Notes under the pieces: generated by a model
Seen by the model: only the letters and a program-made list of their open reading frames with translations
What the model was told of the DNA's origin: nothing
Databases searched by the model: none
Assembly (NCBI GenBank): GCA_039707465.1
Contig: CM077643.1
Span: forward strand, 42,992,105-43,056,104
Direction: 5' to 3'
Source: Rhabdophis nuchalis
Taxonomy: Eukaryota; Chordata; Lepidosauria; Squamata; Natricidae
DNA: 64,000 bases
Program-made: the position numbers and the translations under genes
Shown: positions 10,677-22,211 of the stretch, piece after piece
How positions within the stretch are numbered: position 1 is the first letter of the stretch
How the letters are laid out: every line of letters begins with the position of its first letter

Positions 10677-11430
10677 ACAGTTGTTTAATGACCACCGGTT
10701 CCATGACTGTTCAAACTTACAATGGTGCTGAACAAGTGGTAATTATGACTGGTCCTTTTTTTTTTTTTTTTAATCTAATTTATATCCCGCCCTTCTCCAA
10801 AAGGACCCAGGGCGGCGCACAGGAATTTAAAAACAGCATACAAAGATAATACAAAACATATAAATTTAAAAATCTATTAAATGGTAACCTGCACTAAAAC
10901 CAATTAAAATCCCCCAATTAAAACTATCTAAAATTTGTCACAGTAGAGGCTATCCTAGGCCGGCTTGGTGAAATAAGTGTGTTTTTAAATACTGGCGGAA
11001 GAGGTGGAGGTCGGTGATGGTGCGGAGTTCAGGGGGTAGGTCGTTCCACAGGGTAGGACCTGCCACAGAGAAGGCCCTTCCCCTGGGTGTCGCCAGCCGG
11101 CACTGTCCGGCCGACGGCACCCTGAGAAGGCCCTCTCTGTGGGAGCGTATCGGTCTAAGGGATGTATGGGGCAGAAGACGGTCTCACATATAACTAGGTC
11201 CCGAGCCATGGAGCGCTTTGAAGATGGTCGTCAAAACCTTGAAGCGCACCTTGAAGTTCTGGCCACCGCAGCACCCTGTCAGTCACTTGATTATGATTTG
11301 TGATTTTTCCTGCCAGCATTCCATAAACAAAGTCAATGAGGAAGCCAACAGGAAGTCAGATTTCACTTAAGGTCATTTAAAAACCAGTAGAGCCCTCACT
11401 TAACTACATTGTCCTTTCCTAACCCTAGTA
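10677..11430. mobile_element. Tigger-like MITE split by an L2 insertion
   Basis: The left part (10,677-10,752: TTTAATGACCACCGG and so on) and the right part (11,279-11,430: AACAAAGTCAATGAGGAAGC) are the two halves of the 9,244-type element. Between them sits an antisense L2 3' end. Outer boundaries are approximate. Confidence 0.5.
10753..11278 (-). mobile_element. L2 LINE 3' fragment
   Basis: In minus orientation it encodes the end of the L2 RT ORF (short matches to SYLRD-like and LPP-LR blocks), then the 3' UTR signature CGCCGCCCTGGGTCC and a poly-A-like run (poly-T on plus at 10,757). It is 5'-truncated and inserted in a MITE. Confidence 0.75.
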
Positions 11431-11502
11431 ACCAGAGACTGCTTGGTACTCATATGATGTCCTGTTTTATGATCACATTGCTTATTCTGATCCCAATTAC
11501 TG

Positions 11503-11660
11503 TCTATAGAGATTCTCAGTCATCCAGGTCATGGGTGTTCCAAAAGTAGTTTTTTTCAAGAGGCAACTGGACTTTCTGGTTTTGCTTTGAAGATGTTTCA
11601 TTTCTCATCCAAGAAGTTTATTGAACTTCTTGGATGAGAAGCAAAGTGTATTGGCAAGAA
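11503..11660 (+). mobile_element. Unassigned TIR/foldback repeat, copy 1
   Basis: Reads AGATTCTCAGTCATCCAGG, then GAAGATGTTTCATTTCTC, and ATCCAAGAAGTT next to AACTTCTTGGAT as a small hairpin. It belongs to a family with copies at 29,036, 29,984, 52,340, 53,150, 57,060 and 58,975. I cannot name the family with confidence; Penelope-like is one option. Confidence 0.5.
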
Positions 11661-12545
11661 AAGTGTAAGCGTCAATGCCCACATTTCTGAGGAGCATTCA
11701 CATTTGGAGAAGGCTGCTTTTATTACACAGATGTCCTGTGGCTATAATGCTCAAAACTTTCAACCATTCCTAGACTGATTAAAAATTCAGGAAGTTATAA
11801 TACCAAATTCATATGGAGGGTACCAGATAGGGGGAGAAATTGGCTTAAAAGGCCATAATGATATCGTGGTAATGATAGAGAACACCAGTTGCAAGTAAAA
11901 GTTCCTATTTCAGTCCATTGCACAAGTATAACAGAGAAAATAAATCTTATTTGAAATCACGGACGATTATCACAAGCCAATAGTCTTTTTTTTTTCCTTT
12001 TAGAGAAGGATGTGCATTTTTTTCAGATGATCTTGATTAAAAGACATTGAAATATTTCCAGAGATGTTGCATGTGCCAAAAAAGACAATAACTTTTGAAA
12101 GTGAGTTGGCCAAAATCTTAAGAGGTCTTGCAGGTATCAGTTTTCTGATATACTATTTTTGTAACTTTTTTCTTTAAGATTTGGAGGTTCCAGGGATCCA
12201 CCTGCCAAAGTCATTGACACTGTTAGTGCCTAGGTGCCATGATGTCAACCTTCTTTTGGGATCCCAAGAACAGTTACTCAAGTGTATGAGACATCTTTAA
12301 TTGTTTCTTAAGTCTCCCAAATGTTTGATGCCTGTAGTGGAAAAATCTGAATATTTATTTAATATAAATTACAGTCAATCAAATTGAATCATTTCTTATT
12401 TGCTTCAGACTGCAATTTCAACAATTCCCAGTGACCACTGCCAATTACAACAATTTTTAGGAGCTCTCCACAACCCCACACCCCACCCCATCCCCATATA
12501 CAGGACAATCCTATTTCTGACCCTCACTCTACACTTTATTTTCTT
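11661..12545. other. Stretch with no recognised feature
   Basis: AT-rich sequence without open frames of note. It ends in a TTTA-type simple repeat at about 12,546-12,580. Confidence 0.5.
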
Positions 12546-12805
12546 TTATTTATTTATTTATATATTATTTATTTATTTCCCATCTTTATTACTTTATAAG
12601 TAGTTCAAGCAGTGGGGAAATTCAAATTTTTTTTACTAGTGGTTCTGTGGGCATGGCAGGGGAAGGATACTGCAAAATTTCCATTCCTACCCCACTCTGG
12701 GGCCAGCCGGAGGTGGTATTTGCCAGTTCTCCAAATGACTCAAAATTTCCGTTATCGATTCTCCAGAATCTGCTGGATTTCATCCCTGAGTTCAAGGCAG
12801 TGAAG

Positions 12806-12837
<32 letters not shown>

Positions 12838-13021
12838 TTATTTTTATAACCCGCTCTCTCTCCCCAAGGGGACTCGAGGCGGGGCACAGGCAATTTAAAA
12901 ATACAAAGAACAAACTACAAAATACAAACTACAAAATTAAAAATAAATTAAATAATTCCTGCGCTAAAACCCATATACTAAACTAAAAATTACCCCTAAA
13001 AACCCCTAACCTAAAAAGAGA

Positions 13022-14836
13022 CTACCCAAGGCCGGCCAGGCGAAAAAAGTGTGTCTTTAATTTTAAGCGGAAGGAGCGGAGGTCCGTGGTTGTCCTAATA
13101 TCGGGGGGAAGGTCGTTCCAGAGGGCTGGGCCCGCCACAGAGAAGGCCCTTCCCCTGGGCGTCGCCCGCTGACAAAGTCTAGTGGACGGCACCCGGAGCA
13201 GTCCCTCTCTGTGGGAGCGTATCGGCCGTGAGGATGTATGAGGCAGGATCCGATCCCGCAGATAACTAGGTCCCGAGCCATGGAGCGCTTTAAAGATGAT
13301 AATTAACACCTTGAAGCGCACCCGGAAGACGACAGGTAGCCAGTGCAGCTCGCGCAAGAGCGGTGTTACGTGGGCAAACCTAGAGGTGCCCATAATTGCT
13401 CGCGCGGCTGCGTTCTGGACCAACTGAAGCCTCCGGGTGCACCTCAAGGGGAGCCCCATGTAGAGAGAGTTGCAATAATCCAGTCGGGATGTCACGAGAG
13501 CATGAGTGACTGTGCGAAGGGCGTCCCGATCCAATAGGGGGCGCAACTGGCGTACCAGGCAGACCTGGTAAAACGCCCTCCTGGCCACGGCTGTCACTTG
13601 ATCTTCCATGGACAGCCGGGTATCCAGGAGGACACCCAAGTTGCGCGCCCCATCCACAGGGGCAAGATGTTCGCCCCCTATGGCCAGCGTTGGAGAGAGC
13701 TGGTTGAATCGGGCAGCCGGAAACCACAGCCACTCGGTCTTGGTCGGGTTGAGCCTGAGTCCGTTACTTCCCATCCAGGTCCGCACGGCTTCCAGGCACT
13801 GGCACATCACCGCTACGGCATCGTTGGGGTGGTTTGGGGTAGATATGTACAGCTGGGTGTCATCAGCGTACAGGTGGTACTCTACCCCAAAGCCACGGAT
13901 GATCTCACCCAGCGGCTTCATGTATGCATTAAACAGGAGAGGCGAGAGGACCGACCCCTGAGGTACCCCACATGTGAGGGGTCTCGAGGTCGACCTCTGC
14001 CCTCCTGCCAACACAAATTGCGATCGGCCAGAGAGGTAGGAGGAGAACCACCGTAACACGGTGCCTCCCACCCCCAACCCCCCCAGCCGATGCAATAGGA
14101 TACCATGGTCGATGGTATCGAAAGCCGCCGAGAGGTCTAATAGGACCAGGATGGAGGAACAACCCCCATCTCTGGCCCTCCAGAGATCATCGACCAACGC
14201 GACCAATGCCGTCTCGGTGCTATGCCCGGGCCGAAAGCCGGACTGGCGCGGGTCTAGATAATCAACTTCCTCCAGGTGACGGGGAAACTGTTGTGCCACC
14301 ACACTCTCAACAACCTTCGCTAAAAAGGGAAGGTTGGAGACTGGACGGTAGTTGTTTAAAAGAGCTGGATCCAAAGAGGGCTTCTTAAGGAGGGGCCTCA
14401 CCATAGCCTCTTTTAGGGAAGCAGGCAAGGAACCCTCACTCAAGGATGCGTTGATAACCTCTTGGAGCCAGCCTCGTGTCACCTCCCAGGATGCCAGTAC
14501 AAGCCAGGAGGGACACGGGTCCAATAAACATGTGGTGGCTCGCAGTCGTCCACGTAACCTGTCCATATCATCGGAAGCAACGGAGTCAAACTCCTCCCAA
14601 ACAAGATCCGCCTCGCGGCATTCCACTGGACCAGCAATGGGGGCTAGCTCGTTCTGTATCTGAGCGATTTTCTCCTGCAGAAAAGTCACAAATTCCTCTG
14701 CTCTACCCTGTAGTGGGGCTTCCCGCACCCTCTGTTGAAGGAGGGAGCGGGTCACCCTAAACAGGGCGGCAGGGCAGTTTTCTGCGGATGCTATGAGAGT
14801 GGCACAATGATGACGTTTGGCCACTCTCAGCGCCAC
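13022..14836 (-). pseudogene. L2 LINE ORF2, reverse transcriptase part
   Basis: A 604-codon frame with a complete non-LTR reverse transcriptase: RPVSNLPFLAKVVE, SGFRPGHSTETAL, LLDLSAAFDTIDH, the CGVPQGSVLSPLLFN block, and the catalytic YADDTQLY (about residues 324-331). The C-terminal region has the DYCNSLYMGLP and LPDIRTTTDLRSFR blocks typical of L2 and close kin. No internal stop is present. The first Met is probably not a true start; it is the point where the frame opens after the frameshift. Confidence 0.88.
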
Positions 14837-14879
14837 AATGTAAGTCCGTAAATGGGCTCTTACCTGTGTCCGGTCAGAT

Positions 14880-16283
14880 TCAGATCGAGTAGACCTCCCA
14901 TCTTCTCTCTAGGCATCTCTTGCGGCGTTTCATCACCCTTAGCTCCTCGGTAAACCAAGGAGCCAGGGTGGCTCGCTGCCGCGAGAGAGGCCGCAAGGGC
15001 GCGACCCGATCCAAGGCTCCCACGGCCGCAGTATTCCATGCGGCCACGAGGTCCTCCATCGGGGCGCGGGTCAGGGGTACAGGAAGTGGCCCAAGCGCCG
15101 CCTGGAACCCGTCAGGGTCCATCAGGCGCCTGGGGCGGAACCAGATAGGTGACTCAGGTTCCGCCTCCCCGCGGTGGGGAGTAGCGGTTGGAAAGTCGAG
15201 CCGGAGAAGTGAGTGGTCTGACCATGACAAGGGTGTGATGACTATATCCCCTATACCCAGATCACTCTTCCATTGGCCTGAGACAAAGATAAGATCCGGT
15301 GTGTGTCCACCCTCGTGGGTGGGGCCTTGAATTACTTGGGTCAGGTCCATGGCCGTCATGGAAGCCATGAACTCCCGAGCTACCGCGGATGATTCGCCCA
15401 CCGATGGCAGATTAAAGTCCCCCATGACTAAAAGTCTGGGGGTCTCAACTGCCATCGTAGCGATCACCTCGAGGAGCTCGGGCAGGGCTGCTGCTACATA
15501 GCGGGGAGCCAGGTATACAACCAGCACGCCCAACTGCCTCCCTAGGCCCCACTTCACGCAGAGGGACTCACAACCGGTGGTCTGTGGCACAATGGTCTCT
15601 CTCGGCTCAAGACCTTCCCTAATAATAACCGCTACCCCACCACCCCTGCCTAGGGCCCGGGGCTGATGAAAAGCGCGGTAACCTGGTGGGCACATTTCAA
15701 CGAGGGGGAGTCCTCCCTCGTGGCCCAACCAGGTCTCCGCAATTCCTACCAGGTCCGGCTCCCCCTCTGACACAAGGTCATGGATGAGGGGGGCTTTGTT
15801 GACAACGGACCTGGCGTTGCAAAACATCAGCCGCGGGCCCTGGCTCTGCACTCCCTGACCACCTAGCCTGCGGGGGTTGTGGCACCTGACCGTTTGCAAC
15901 CAACGGCCGCGTGCCCCCAACCGGGAGGATGAAACTTGTCTCCCCTCAGACCTGCCTCTCCCCACGACCCTATTGATGGGTATGCCCTCCACCGGGACGA
16001 CTCTTATTTCCCCCCTCCCGTCGGGACCTTCCGCTGCCCTCCGCTGGCTGCTGGTCCGGCCCTTTCTTTCTTTCTCCGTCTCTGCCTTTCTGTGCCCTCC
16101 CCCCTCCCTGGTACCCCCTAAAACAGACAGTAATCTACGTATTAAAAAACCCCTAAGACCGCGCTTTTCCCACCTCTCCGGATTAATAAATCCCTCATCA
16201 AGGTGGGCCCTCGATAGAGCGGAGGGCCAAACCTGCGAGAGTGGGGACTCTCGCAGTCGCAATAATTCAGCTCTAGAGCACAT
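14880..16283 (-). pseudogene. L2 LINE ORF2, apurinic/apyrimidinic endonuclease part
   Basis: This 467-codon frame encodes the EEP-type endonuclease of an L2 LINE, which nicks target DNA to start reverse transcription. Motifs in order: FCNARSVVNK (about 153-162), VGIAETWLG, VMGDFN, the PDLIFVSG block, and WSDHSLLRLD. The N-terminal 150 residues are basic and low in similarity to anything. The frame ends at a TGA just after RRKRCLERRW. The continuing RT frame picks up in a different phase a few bases away, so one indel splits ORF2. Protein from this copy alone would lack RT. Confidence 0.85.
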
Positions 16284-16599
16284 TTCATATAAATAGACAA
16301 TTAATAAATAATTATAAATAAATATAAAATGTAAAGATGAAATTCATACATGGGTCGTGGATATTGAAAGCATCGTTGATCACAGATTAAAATAGATGTT
16401 ATAAATAGATGTTAAGAATAAATAAATAAGTTTAAAGTGCACCAGTGAGAACAGATTTAAAAATTTCAGTTCGGTAGCTGCATTCAAGATCTTAAAAACA
16501 GGACGTAGATCTTAAAAGGACCATAGAGCGAAAGGTCTTAGAGGTCTAAAAGATCTTAAGGTTGCAATATGGACTTAGGTCTTTAAAGTCAGCAGGATT

Positions 16600-17500
16600 T
16601 TAATAAGACGCCAAAAGTGTTGGGGGGGGAGTCCGTTCTCCCAGCTGGAAAATTGTCTCTGTCCAGGAGATGTCGATTAGACCCAGGCCAGCCGTACTTC
16701 CTCCTCCCCGGCCAGGTCCGGCCCAGCCAGCCTGAGACCCCCTCGTCCTCCTCTCAGGCCTAGGGCCTGTTTTTCCAGGGCTCTCCCACCGGCCGATCAC
16801 CAGGGCCATGGGGGAAATGCCTTCGTCCCCTGGCAGAGTTCCACCAGCATTTCTGGACGCCACAGGCCCATTCGGATGGCCAGAGGTCCGGTCAGCGCCC
16901 ACCGCCATCAAAAGGCGCCGAGGGCGCCAACCGCTGGTCCGGTGCTCCCACCATCGGACTCACTGCTGGCCCCGACGCCGGCCTCTGCTCCGGCGCTCCC
17001 ACCGCCGTCCTGCAACCATCGTGGGCCGTCTTCCGGCCTCCTCACCTCCTCAGGCCAGCCCAGCGGCTCTCACCACCTCCAGACGCTCTCACCGCCTCCA
17101 CCGCCGCCGTCTCCCAAGCTGGCCACCACTCAGCGCTCCCACCGCCGGTCACGCTCACCAGCCCTTCTGCAGTCATCTGCAGCCGTCCTCAGGCCGCCTC
17201 AGGCCATCGCAGTCCCTCCAACAGGCCCCCGGGCGTCCCCGGCGCGGCTGGCGCCCGCCGCCATCACAACAACGCCGTGGGCGTTCCCGCCGACGCCGTC
17301 CCAGCGCCCGCAGCCTCCGTGGTCTCTGCGGCAGCCGCGGCTTCTGCAGCCTCCCCAAACCTCACCCTGAGAAGCCAGGGTGGATCTCTCGCCGGTCCCA
17401 GCCTTCAAAATCGCAAAATGAAGGCTGGGGCACCCTAAAAACGCCAACGAGCTCCGTGACCCATGCGGAGCTCTAGATGCAGCCGGCCATCTTCGCGCAA
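16600..17500 (-). other. GC-rich 5' leader of the L2 LINE
   Basis: Very GC-rich with many CpG. Plus-strand open frames here are Pro/Ser/Arg/His-rich and low in complexity. Their position upstream of the L2 endonuclease and the AAGATGGCCGGCTGC near the edge suggest the LINE promoter/5' UTR and not a gene. Confidence 0.6.
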
Positions 17501-17658
17501 GCGCAGTCTAAAACAGAAGATGCCTAACATTCCTTCCACCTCCTATTTTCCTCATGACAAGAACCCTGTGAGAGACCTACGTTGGGCTGAGAGAGAGATT
17601 GACTGTCCCAAAGCCATCAAGCAAACTTTCATGCCTAAGGCCAGACTAGAGCTCACAG

Positions 17659-17969
17659 CAGAGGTGGGTTCCTGCCGGTTCGGACCAGTTCGGTCAAACC
17701 GGTAATAATTTGGCAGCCTGGATCGCTAGAATTAGCAGAGAACAGGCCTGCCATGCCCCCGGTTCTCCTACAGCACCGCCATCTTGATTTTTGGTTCTAC
17801 ACATGCGCAGAACAATTATTATTGCCAAAATGTTTTTTTTTCCTTTTTTAGCATTTTGCGCATGCGCAGACCTTTTTAGGTGCAAATGCACACATGTGTA
17901 GAGAATTTTTTGCACGCCGAATATTTTGGGCACCGAACCAGCGGTAATGCCAGCAACAACCCACCCCTG
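17659..17969. mobile_element. hAT-type element, CAGAGGTGGG family
   Basis: Starts CAGAGGTGGGTTCCTGCCGG and ends CAACAACCCACCCCTG. A perfect 8-bp duplication, GCTCACAG, lies at 17,651-17,658 and 17,970-17,977. The body holds CATGCGCAGAAC, seen in related copies. Confidence 0.88.
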
Positions 17970-18749
17970 GCTCACAGTCTCCTGATTTCTGACCAGACGC
18001 CTTAGGTCAATGTTACCTAACAGGCTCCTTTTGTATTTATATGACAAGAAGGCTGCCACAATCAAATCCTGATTTTCCAGTATAGTTTCCCCCCTTTCTC
18101 TGCCTAGACAAGCCATTTAAAAAAGCTACAGTGAACTACAGCAGTGGATGCTACCAGATATCAGTAGTTGTGATCATCGCTTTTCTATAGAAGGATTTAA
18201 AGAGCACCGTGCTGGAGTTTTGTTTAGCAAATGCCGCTAAACACAAAGAAGGAACCCATTAAACAGCCCTTTAGATCTACCACAGCAGCTGCAATGGATG
18301 AGCGCAGGTTCCTTTGCAATTAATGAATTCTCCCACTCAATATTTTCATGTTGTTTTTCACACGCCATCTGTTTGGCTGTCATGCTGGAGTCTTTCTCTC
18401 TTTTTCTTTCCTGAGCAAAGCAAAAGATTATGCTGAACGACTAATGTTATTGACAAAAGTGTGTTTGTGGGATGTATGTTTTTGTGTCTGTGTGTGTGAG
18501 AGAGGCAGGATGTTGGGCTTAAGAGTGCCGATTCGATTAAATCAAAACACGGTGTGATGTGCCAGAGTTTTACTGATGAAAACAGATGAAATAAATGCAA
18601 ACTGATTTTCTATTATATGCCTTTAGTACCGCTTGATTAAACAAAGAGAGAAGATGGCTGGAGCTCAAATAATGTAACCACTAACTGTATATGTGCATTT
18701 GAAAGACCTAGGGGTGGTAAGCGGTACAAAGAATAAGGGAATAAGATTA

Positions 18750-19124
18750 CAGGTAGTCCTCGATTTATAACAGTTCATTTAGTGATTGTTCAAAGTTCCA
18801 ATGTCACTGGGAAAAGTCACATGATCGCAGTTCTCACGACTGTGGCAGTATCCCCATAGGCATATGATCGAAATTTCATATTTATGACGGTTGCTGTTTC
18901 CAGGGGTCGTGTGATTACCTTTTGAGACCTTCTGTTCCAGCAAACAAAGTCAAGGGGGAAGCCAGATTCACTTAACAACTGTGTTATTAATTAAAGAACT
19001 GCGGTGATTCACTTAACAATAGTGGCAAAAATGTCATAAAGGGGGGCAAAATTCACTTAACAAATGTCTCACTTAACGATAGAAACGTTGGGTTCAATTG
19101 TGGTCATCAGCCGAGGACTAGCTG
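18750..19124 (+). mobile_element. Tigger-like MITE
   Basis: Ends CAGGTAGTCCTCGATTTA and CGAGGACTAGCTG are inverted repeats, with TA at 18,748-18,749 and 19,125-19,126. The best-preserved member of its family in the window. Confidence 0.85.
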
Positions 19125-19502
19125 TACTTCTTTGGGCAAGTTAAGCCTGCCACAATGGCTCTAAGTGGTCATAATTGGCTAAGTGGAACGTCTAATGAGT
19201 TCCCATGCTGTATTCCAGACGGGAATCTGACTGCCAGGGGTTCCAATAATCAGATGCCTGTAAGATTCTTTGCAGTTGCAGGACCATCATTTTTTCTACA
19301 ATTTTTCCTTACAAACTTTTCCTTTTGACCTTGGAAACAGGTCAAAATTTGTCTGAAATGGTTGGATGAAGCAAAGGCTTTTTTTCAGCAGGGGCAAACC
19401 ACAGCCTCTTTCAGAAGGGATGGAAATATCCCCTTGCTCAAAAAACATTGGTTACTGTTTGAACCTAACTTCATGCCCCCTCACAAAAACCCTAACCAGT
19501 TA

Positions 19503-19739
19503 CCGTGTTTCCCTGAAAATAAGACAGGGTCTTATTTTCTTTTGACTGCTGAAATAAGCACTTGGCCTTATTTTCAGGGAGGTCTTATTATTTTTGAGGT
19601 GCAGGAGGCAGCGAGCATAGTCACCTCATGGCTGCTGCTGTGTTGCAATATTTTCGGGGGAGGTCTTATTTCAGTGCATGCGCTCAAAAGCCCGATTGGA
19701 CTTATTATCTGGGGAGTTCTTATTTTCAGGGAAACAGGG
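19503..19739. mobile_element. TA-flanked MITE with CCGTGTTTCCCTG ends
   Basis: Inverted ends CCGTGTTTCCCTGAAAATAA and TTATTTTCAGGGAAACAGGG, with TA on each side. The interior repeats GTCTTATTTTC-like motifs in both orientations. The superfamily is not certain. Confidence 0.75.
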
Positions 19740-19741
19740 TA

Positions 19742-20255
19742 TGAAGGGCATGGATACATCTAGGAATGGAAGAAATTGATAATTTCCACTTCAACAGCAC
19801 CACAGATTCAAAACCATCTTAGATTTCCCACAGTAAACAATTGTAGGTAGGCTCAAGAAATATTTCACACCTGCCAGAATGCGCTTTTGACCTAAGTGAT
19901 GGACATATTTTATTAAACAAGTCCATCTGGTCATAACAGTACTCTCATATAGTAGAAATACCCATTCTAATACCCACTTGCTAATTGAGAGACTTTTTTT
20001 TTCTTTTATGACTGTAATCCCTTCATTCCGGGTAGAGCCAAGGCAACTAAATGGAGCTGAGCATTTACTGGCTGGATTCTCTTCCTGACACCTACATGGA
20101 GTTTGCAGCAAATATTTTCTCTTTGCACCCTGAGGGAGAAACATCTACCAGTACCTAGGACTGAAGTCTCAGCCTTCCAAATGGGAGGCAAGTGTTCTCA
20201 CCAGTAGGCCACCATACCACTAATGGAGAGATTATGAATATCCCATGGAAAAATG
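19742..20255. other. Stretch with no recognised feature
   Basis: No open frame or repeat I can name. The 117-codon minus frame at 19,791-20,144 lacks any recognisable motif. Confidence 0.45.
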
Positions 20256-20257
20256 TG

Positions 20258-20403
20258 GAATAGAATAGAATAGAATAGAATAGAATAGAATAGAATAGAA
20301 TAGAATAGAATAGAATAGAATAGAATAGAATACAATACAATACAATACAATACAATACAATACAATACAATACAATACAATACAATACAATACAATACAA
20401 TAT
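20258..20403. repeat. Compound pentamer microsatellite, AATAG then AATAC
   Basis: About 14 units of AATAG switch sharply to about 14 units of AATAC. It is followed by TTCTTTATTAGCCAAGTGTG, which looks like the 3' end of a LINE in minus orientation, so the array is probably a LINE tail that expanded. Confidence 0.9.
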
Positions 20404-20590
20404 AATTCTTTATTAGCCAAGTGTGATTAGACACACAAGGAATTTGTCTTTGGTGCATATGCCCTCAGTGTACATAAAAAGACCAGATATATTAGTCAAG
20501 AATCACGAATAACGTCTATTATTGTCCTAGAAGAATTGATGTGCAGATTTTCTTTTCTTCCCTACCTTATTATTCCTTGTTCCCAAAAAA
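20404..20590 (-). mobile_element. Probable LINE 3' end beside the pentamer array
   Basis: TTTATTAGCCAAGTGTGATT followed by ACACACAAGGAATTTG abuts the array. From recall this sequence accompanies pentamer arrays in snake genomes. No coding part is present. Confidence 0.45.
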
Positions 20591-20649
20591 TATATACAGG
20601 TAGCCCTCTAATTACAACCATAATGGAGCTTGCCCATTATCGACATAAG

Positions 20650-21515
20650 ATGTGATGAACGTAAAGCAGGTCATCATGATAAAAGATGGATTTACATGCT
20701 GCTGGCCACTATGTATTTCTTGAGCTTCCATTCTAAATGTTTATGGAATAGCATGGGTGCACCGTTATGCATTCTGCACATTTCCCATGCTATTTTTCAT
20801 TGTGAGGTATATGGAGACATGCAACACAATCCTCTGTAACTCATAAATGGAATGCCAAGAAGTTTTAAAGAACCAGGAAAAATACTCTTGGGTTGATCAT
20901 TTAGCAAAACATCTGTTCTTTCCAACAATTCATTTTCTTTTATGAAAGAAAAAAAATCAGAAAATAGGAAGCTCTGGAGATTATAGTCTTCTCATAAATG
21001 TTGATTATAGAGTTTGGAACAACACTAGAGACCGGTTCAGATTATCATTGGAGGGAGACTGAATTGGGAAGGGTGGGTGTTCACATTAAGAGCCAGTAAG
21101 TTTCTTCTGAGTGATCTACCAAAGGCTAAATGCTGCCCTAGGTGGGATTAGAACCAGTGATGGATAGAGCTAGAGCTAAATATGGACAGAGGAAATAGGG
21201 ATAAAAGTTTGCAATGTGCAGGATTGTTTATCCTTCCTTCCATATAAAATAAGCCAAAAATTACAAGTCTCAAGCTGTAGGTTTCTTAGCTTATTTAAGG
21301 AATCCCAGTATAATCACTATACCACCACAAATCGACAGTGCCCGACAGTGCTTTTTTTTCCTGTATGAGATGTTCTCTTATATGATATGGAACTAAAATT
21401 CCTGTTTCTTTCTCTTTACATGGTTTTGTTTGCCTGCCAGAGAGAGAGAAAAACAGTTGCAGGCAAGGCTCAACACCCTATAATGAAATTATCTGTGCTC
21501 AAATCTTGATATGCA
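20650..21515. other. Stretch with no recognised feature
   Basis: AT-rich. A short Tigger-like end (ACAGGTAGCCCTCTAATTAC) sits just before it at about 20,596. Nothing else is supported. Confidence 0.45.
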
Positions 21516-21517
21516 CC

Positions 21518-21745
21518 TACAGAGTACACCCCCGCACATTTTGTAAATATTTAAGTATATCTTTTCATGTGACAACACTGAAGGCTACAATGTAAAGTAG
21601 TGAGTAGACAGCTTATATAACAGTGTAAATGTGCTGTCCCCTCAAAATAACACAACACACAGCCATTAATGTCTAAACTGCTGAAAAGATATACTTTAAT
21701 ATTTACAAAATGTGAGGGGGTGTACTCACTTCTGTGATATACAGA
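21518..21745. mobile_element. Tc1-like MITE
   Basis: Inverted ends CAGAGTACACCCCCGCACAT and GTGAGGGGGTGTACTCACTT, with internal inverted TTTGTAAATATTTAAGTATA. The core GCCATTAATGTCTAAACTGC is recalled from a Tc1-like family shared among distant vertebrates. A TA is adjacent on each side, but exact ends are blurred. Confidence 0.7.
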
Positions 21746-22123
21746 GCATCATCACCAATTCATAGAAGTTAAGTAATATGAGGCTGAACTTAAATGTTGG
21801 AAGTTTGCAGAGAAGAGTCTTCACTGAAGGAAAATCAAGTTCAGTGAAACTATTTATGGTTCAGAAGGATATATCTCCACAAAATTTACAGAGTTACCTC
21901 TGCAGCTGTGGTGACTAGCAGAAGTCTTCAATGAGTCAGGCCAAGCCAGAATCAACCTGATAAATCTCTGCCATGGTTGAGAGTGCAGGAATCCCTGTTG
22001 TTCCAATGCTCGGTTAGTGTTGCTGGGTGTGGGGCTGCTTCCTCCATCTCTCAGATCTGTTGCTCATTTCATGTGTTTTGTTATGGGAAGTAAATGCTTC
22101 AATGAGGCAAATGGATGTACAAA

Positions 22124-22190
22124 TACTCCTAGACTTATGATTAGTCACTTAGCAACCATTCAAAGTTATGATAGACCTCCCCAAAGTGGA
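22124..22190. mobile_element. Tigger-like fragment
   Basis: CTCCTAGACTTATGATTAG and AACCATTCAAAGTTATGA match the end of the 18,750-type MITE. Truncated. Confidence 0.4.
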
Positions 22191-22211
22191 ATGGGACAAC
22201 TCACCATGGCC

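Larger units (their letters stand above)
12800..17510 (-). mobile_element. Near full-length L2 LINE
   Basis: Minus strand, 5' end near 17,510 and 3' tail of ATT units at about 12,808-12,838. Order: GC-rich leader (16,600-17,500), endonuclease region (14,880-16,283), reverse transcriptase (13,022-14,836), 3' UTR with the CCGCCTCGAGTCCCC signature. The frame is broken once, near 14,885. Length and layout are close to a full element, whereas most L2 copies in the window are only 3' ends. The 5' boundary is approximate. Confidence 0.85.

Noticed and set aside
16808..17476. Two long plus-strand frames rich in Pro, Ser, Arg and His
   Set aside because: They lie antisense to the GC-rich leader of the L2 LINE; high GC removes stop codons, and composition is low complexity.
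20155..20458. Frames reading repeated LYCIV and LFYSI
   Set aside because: Pure translation of pentamer microsatellite.
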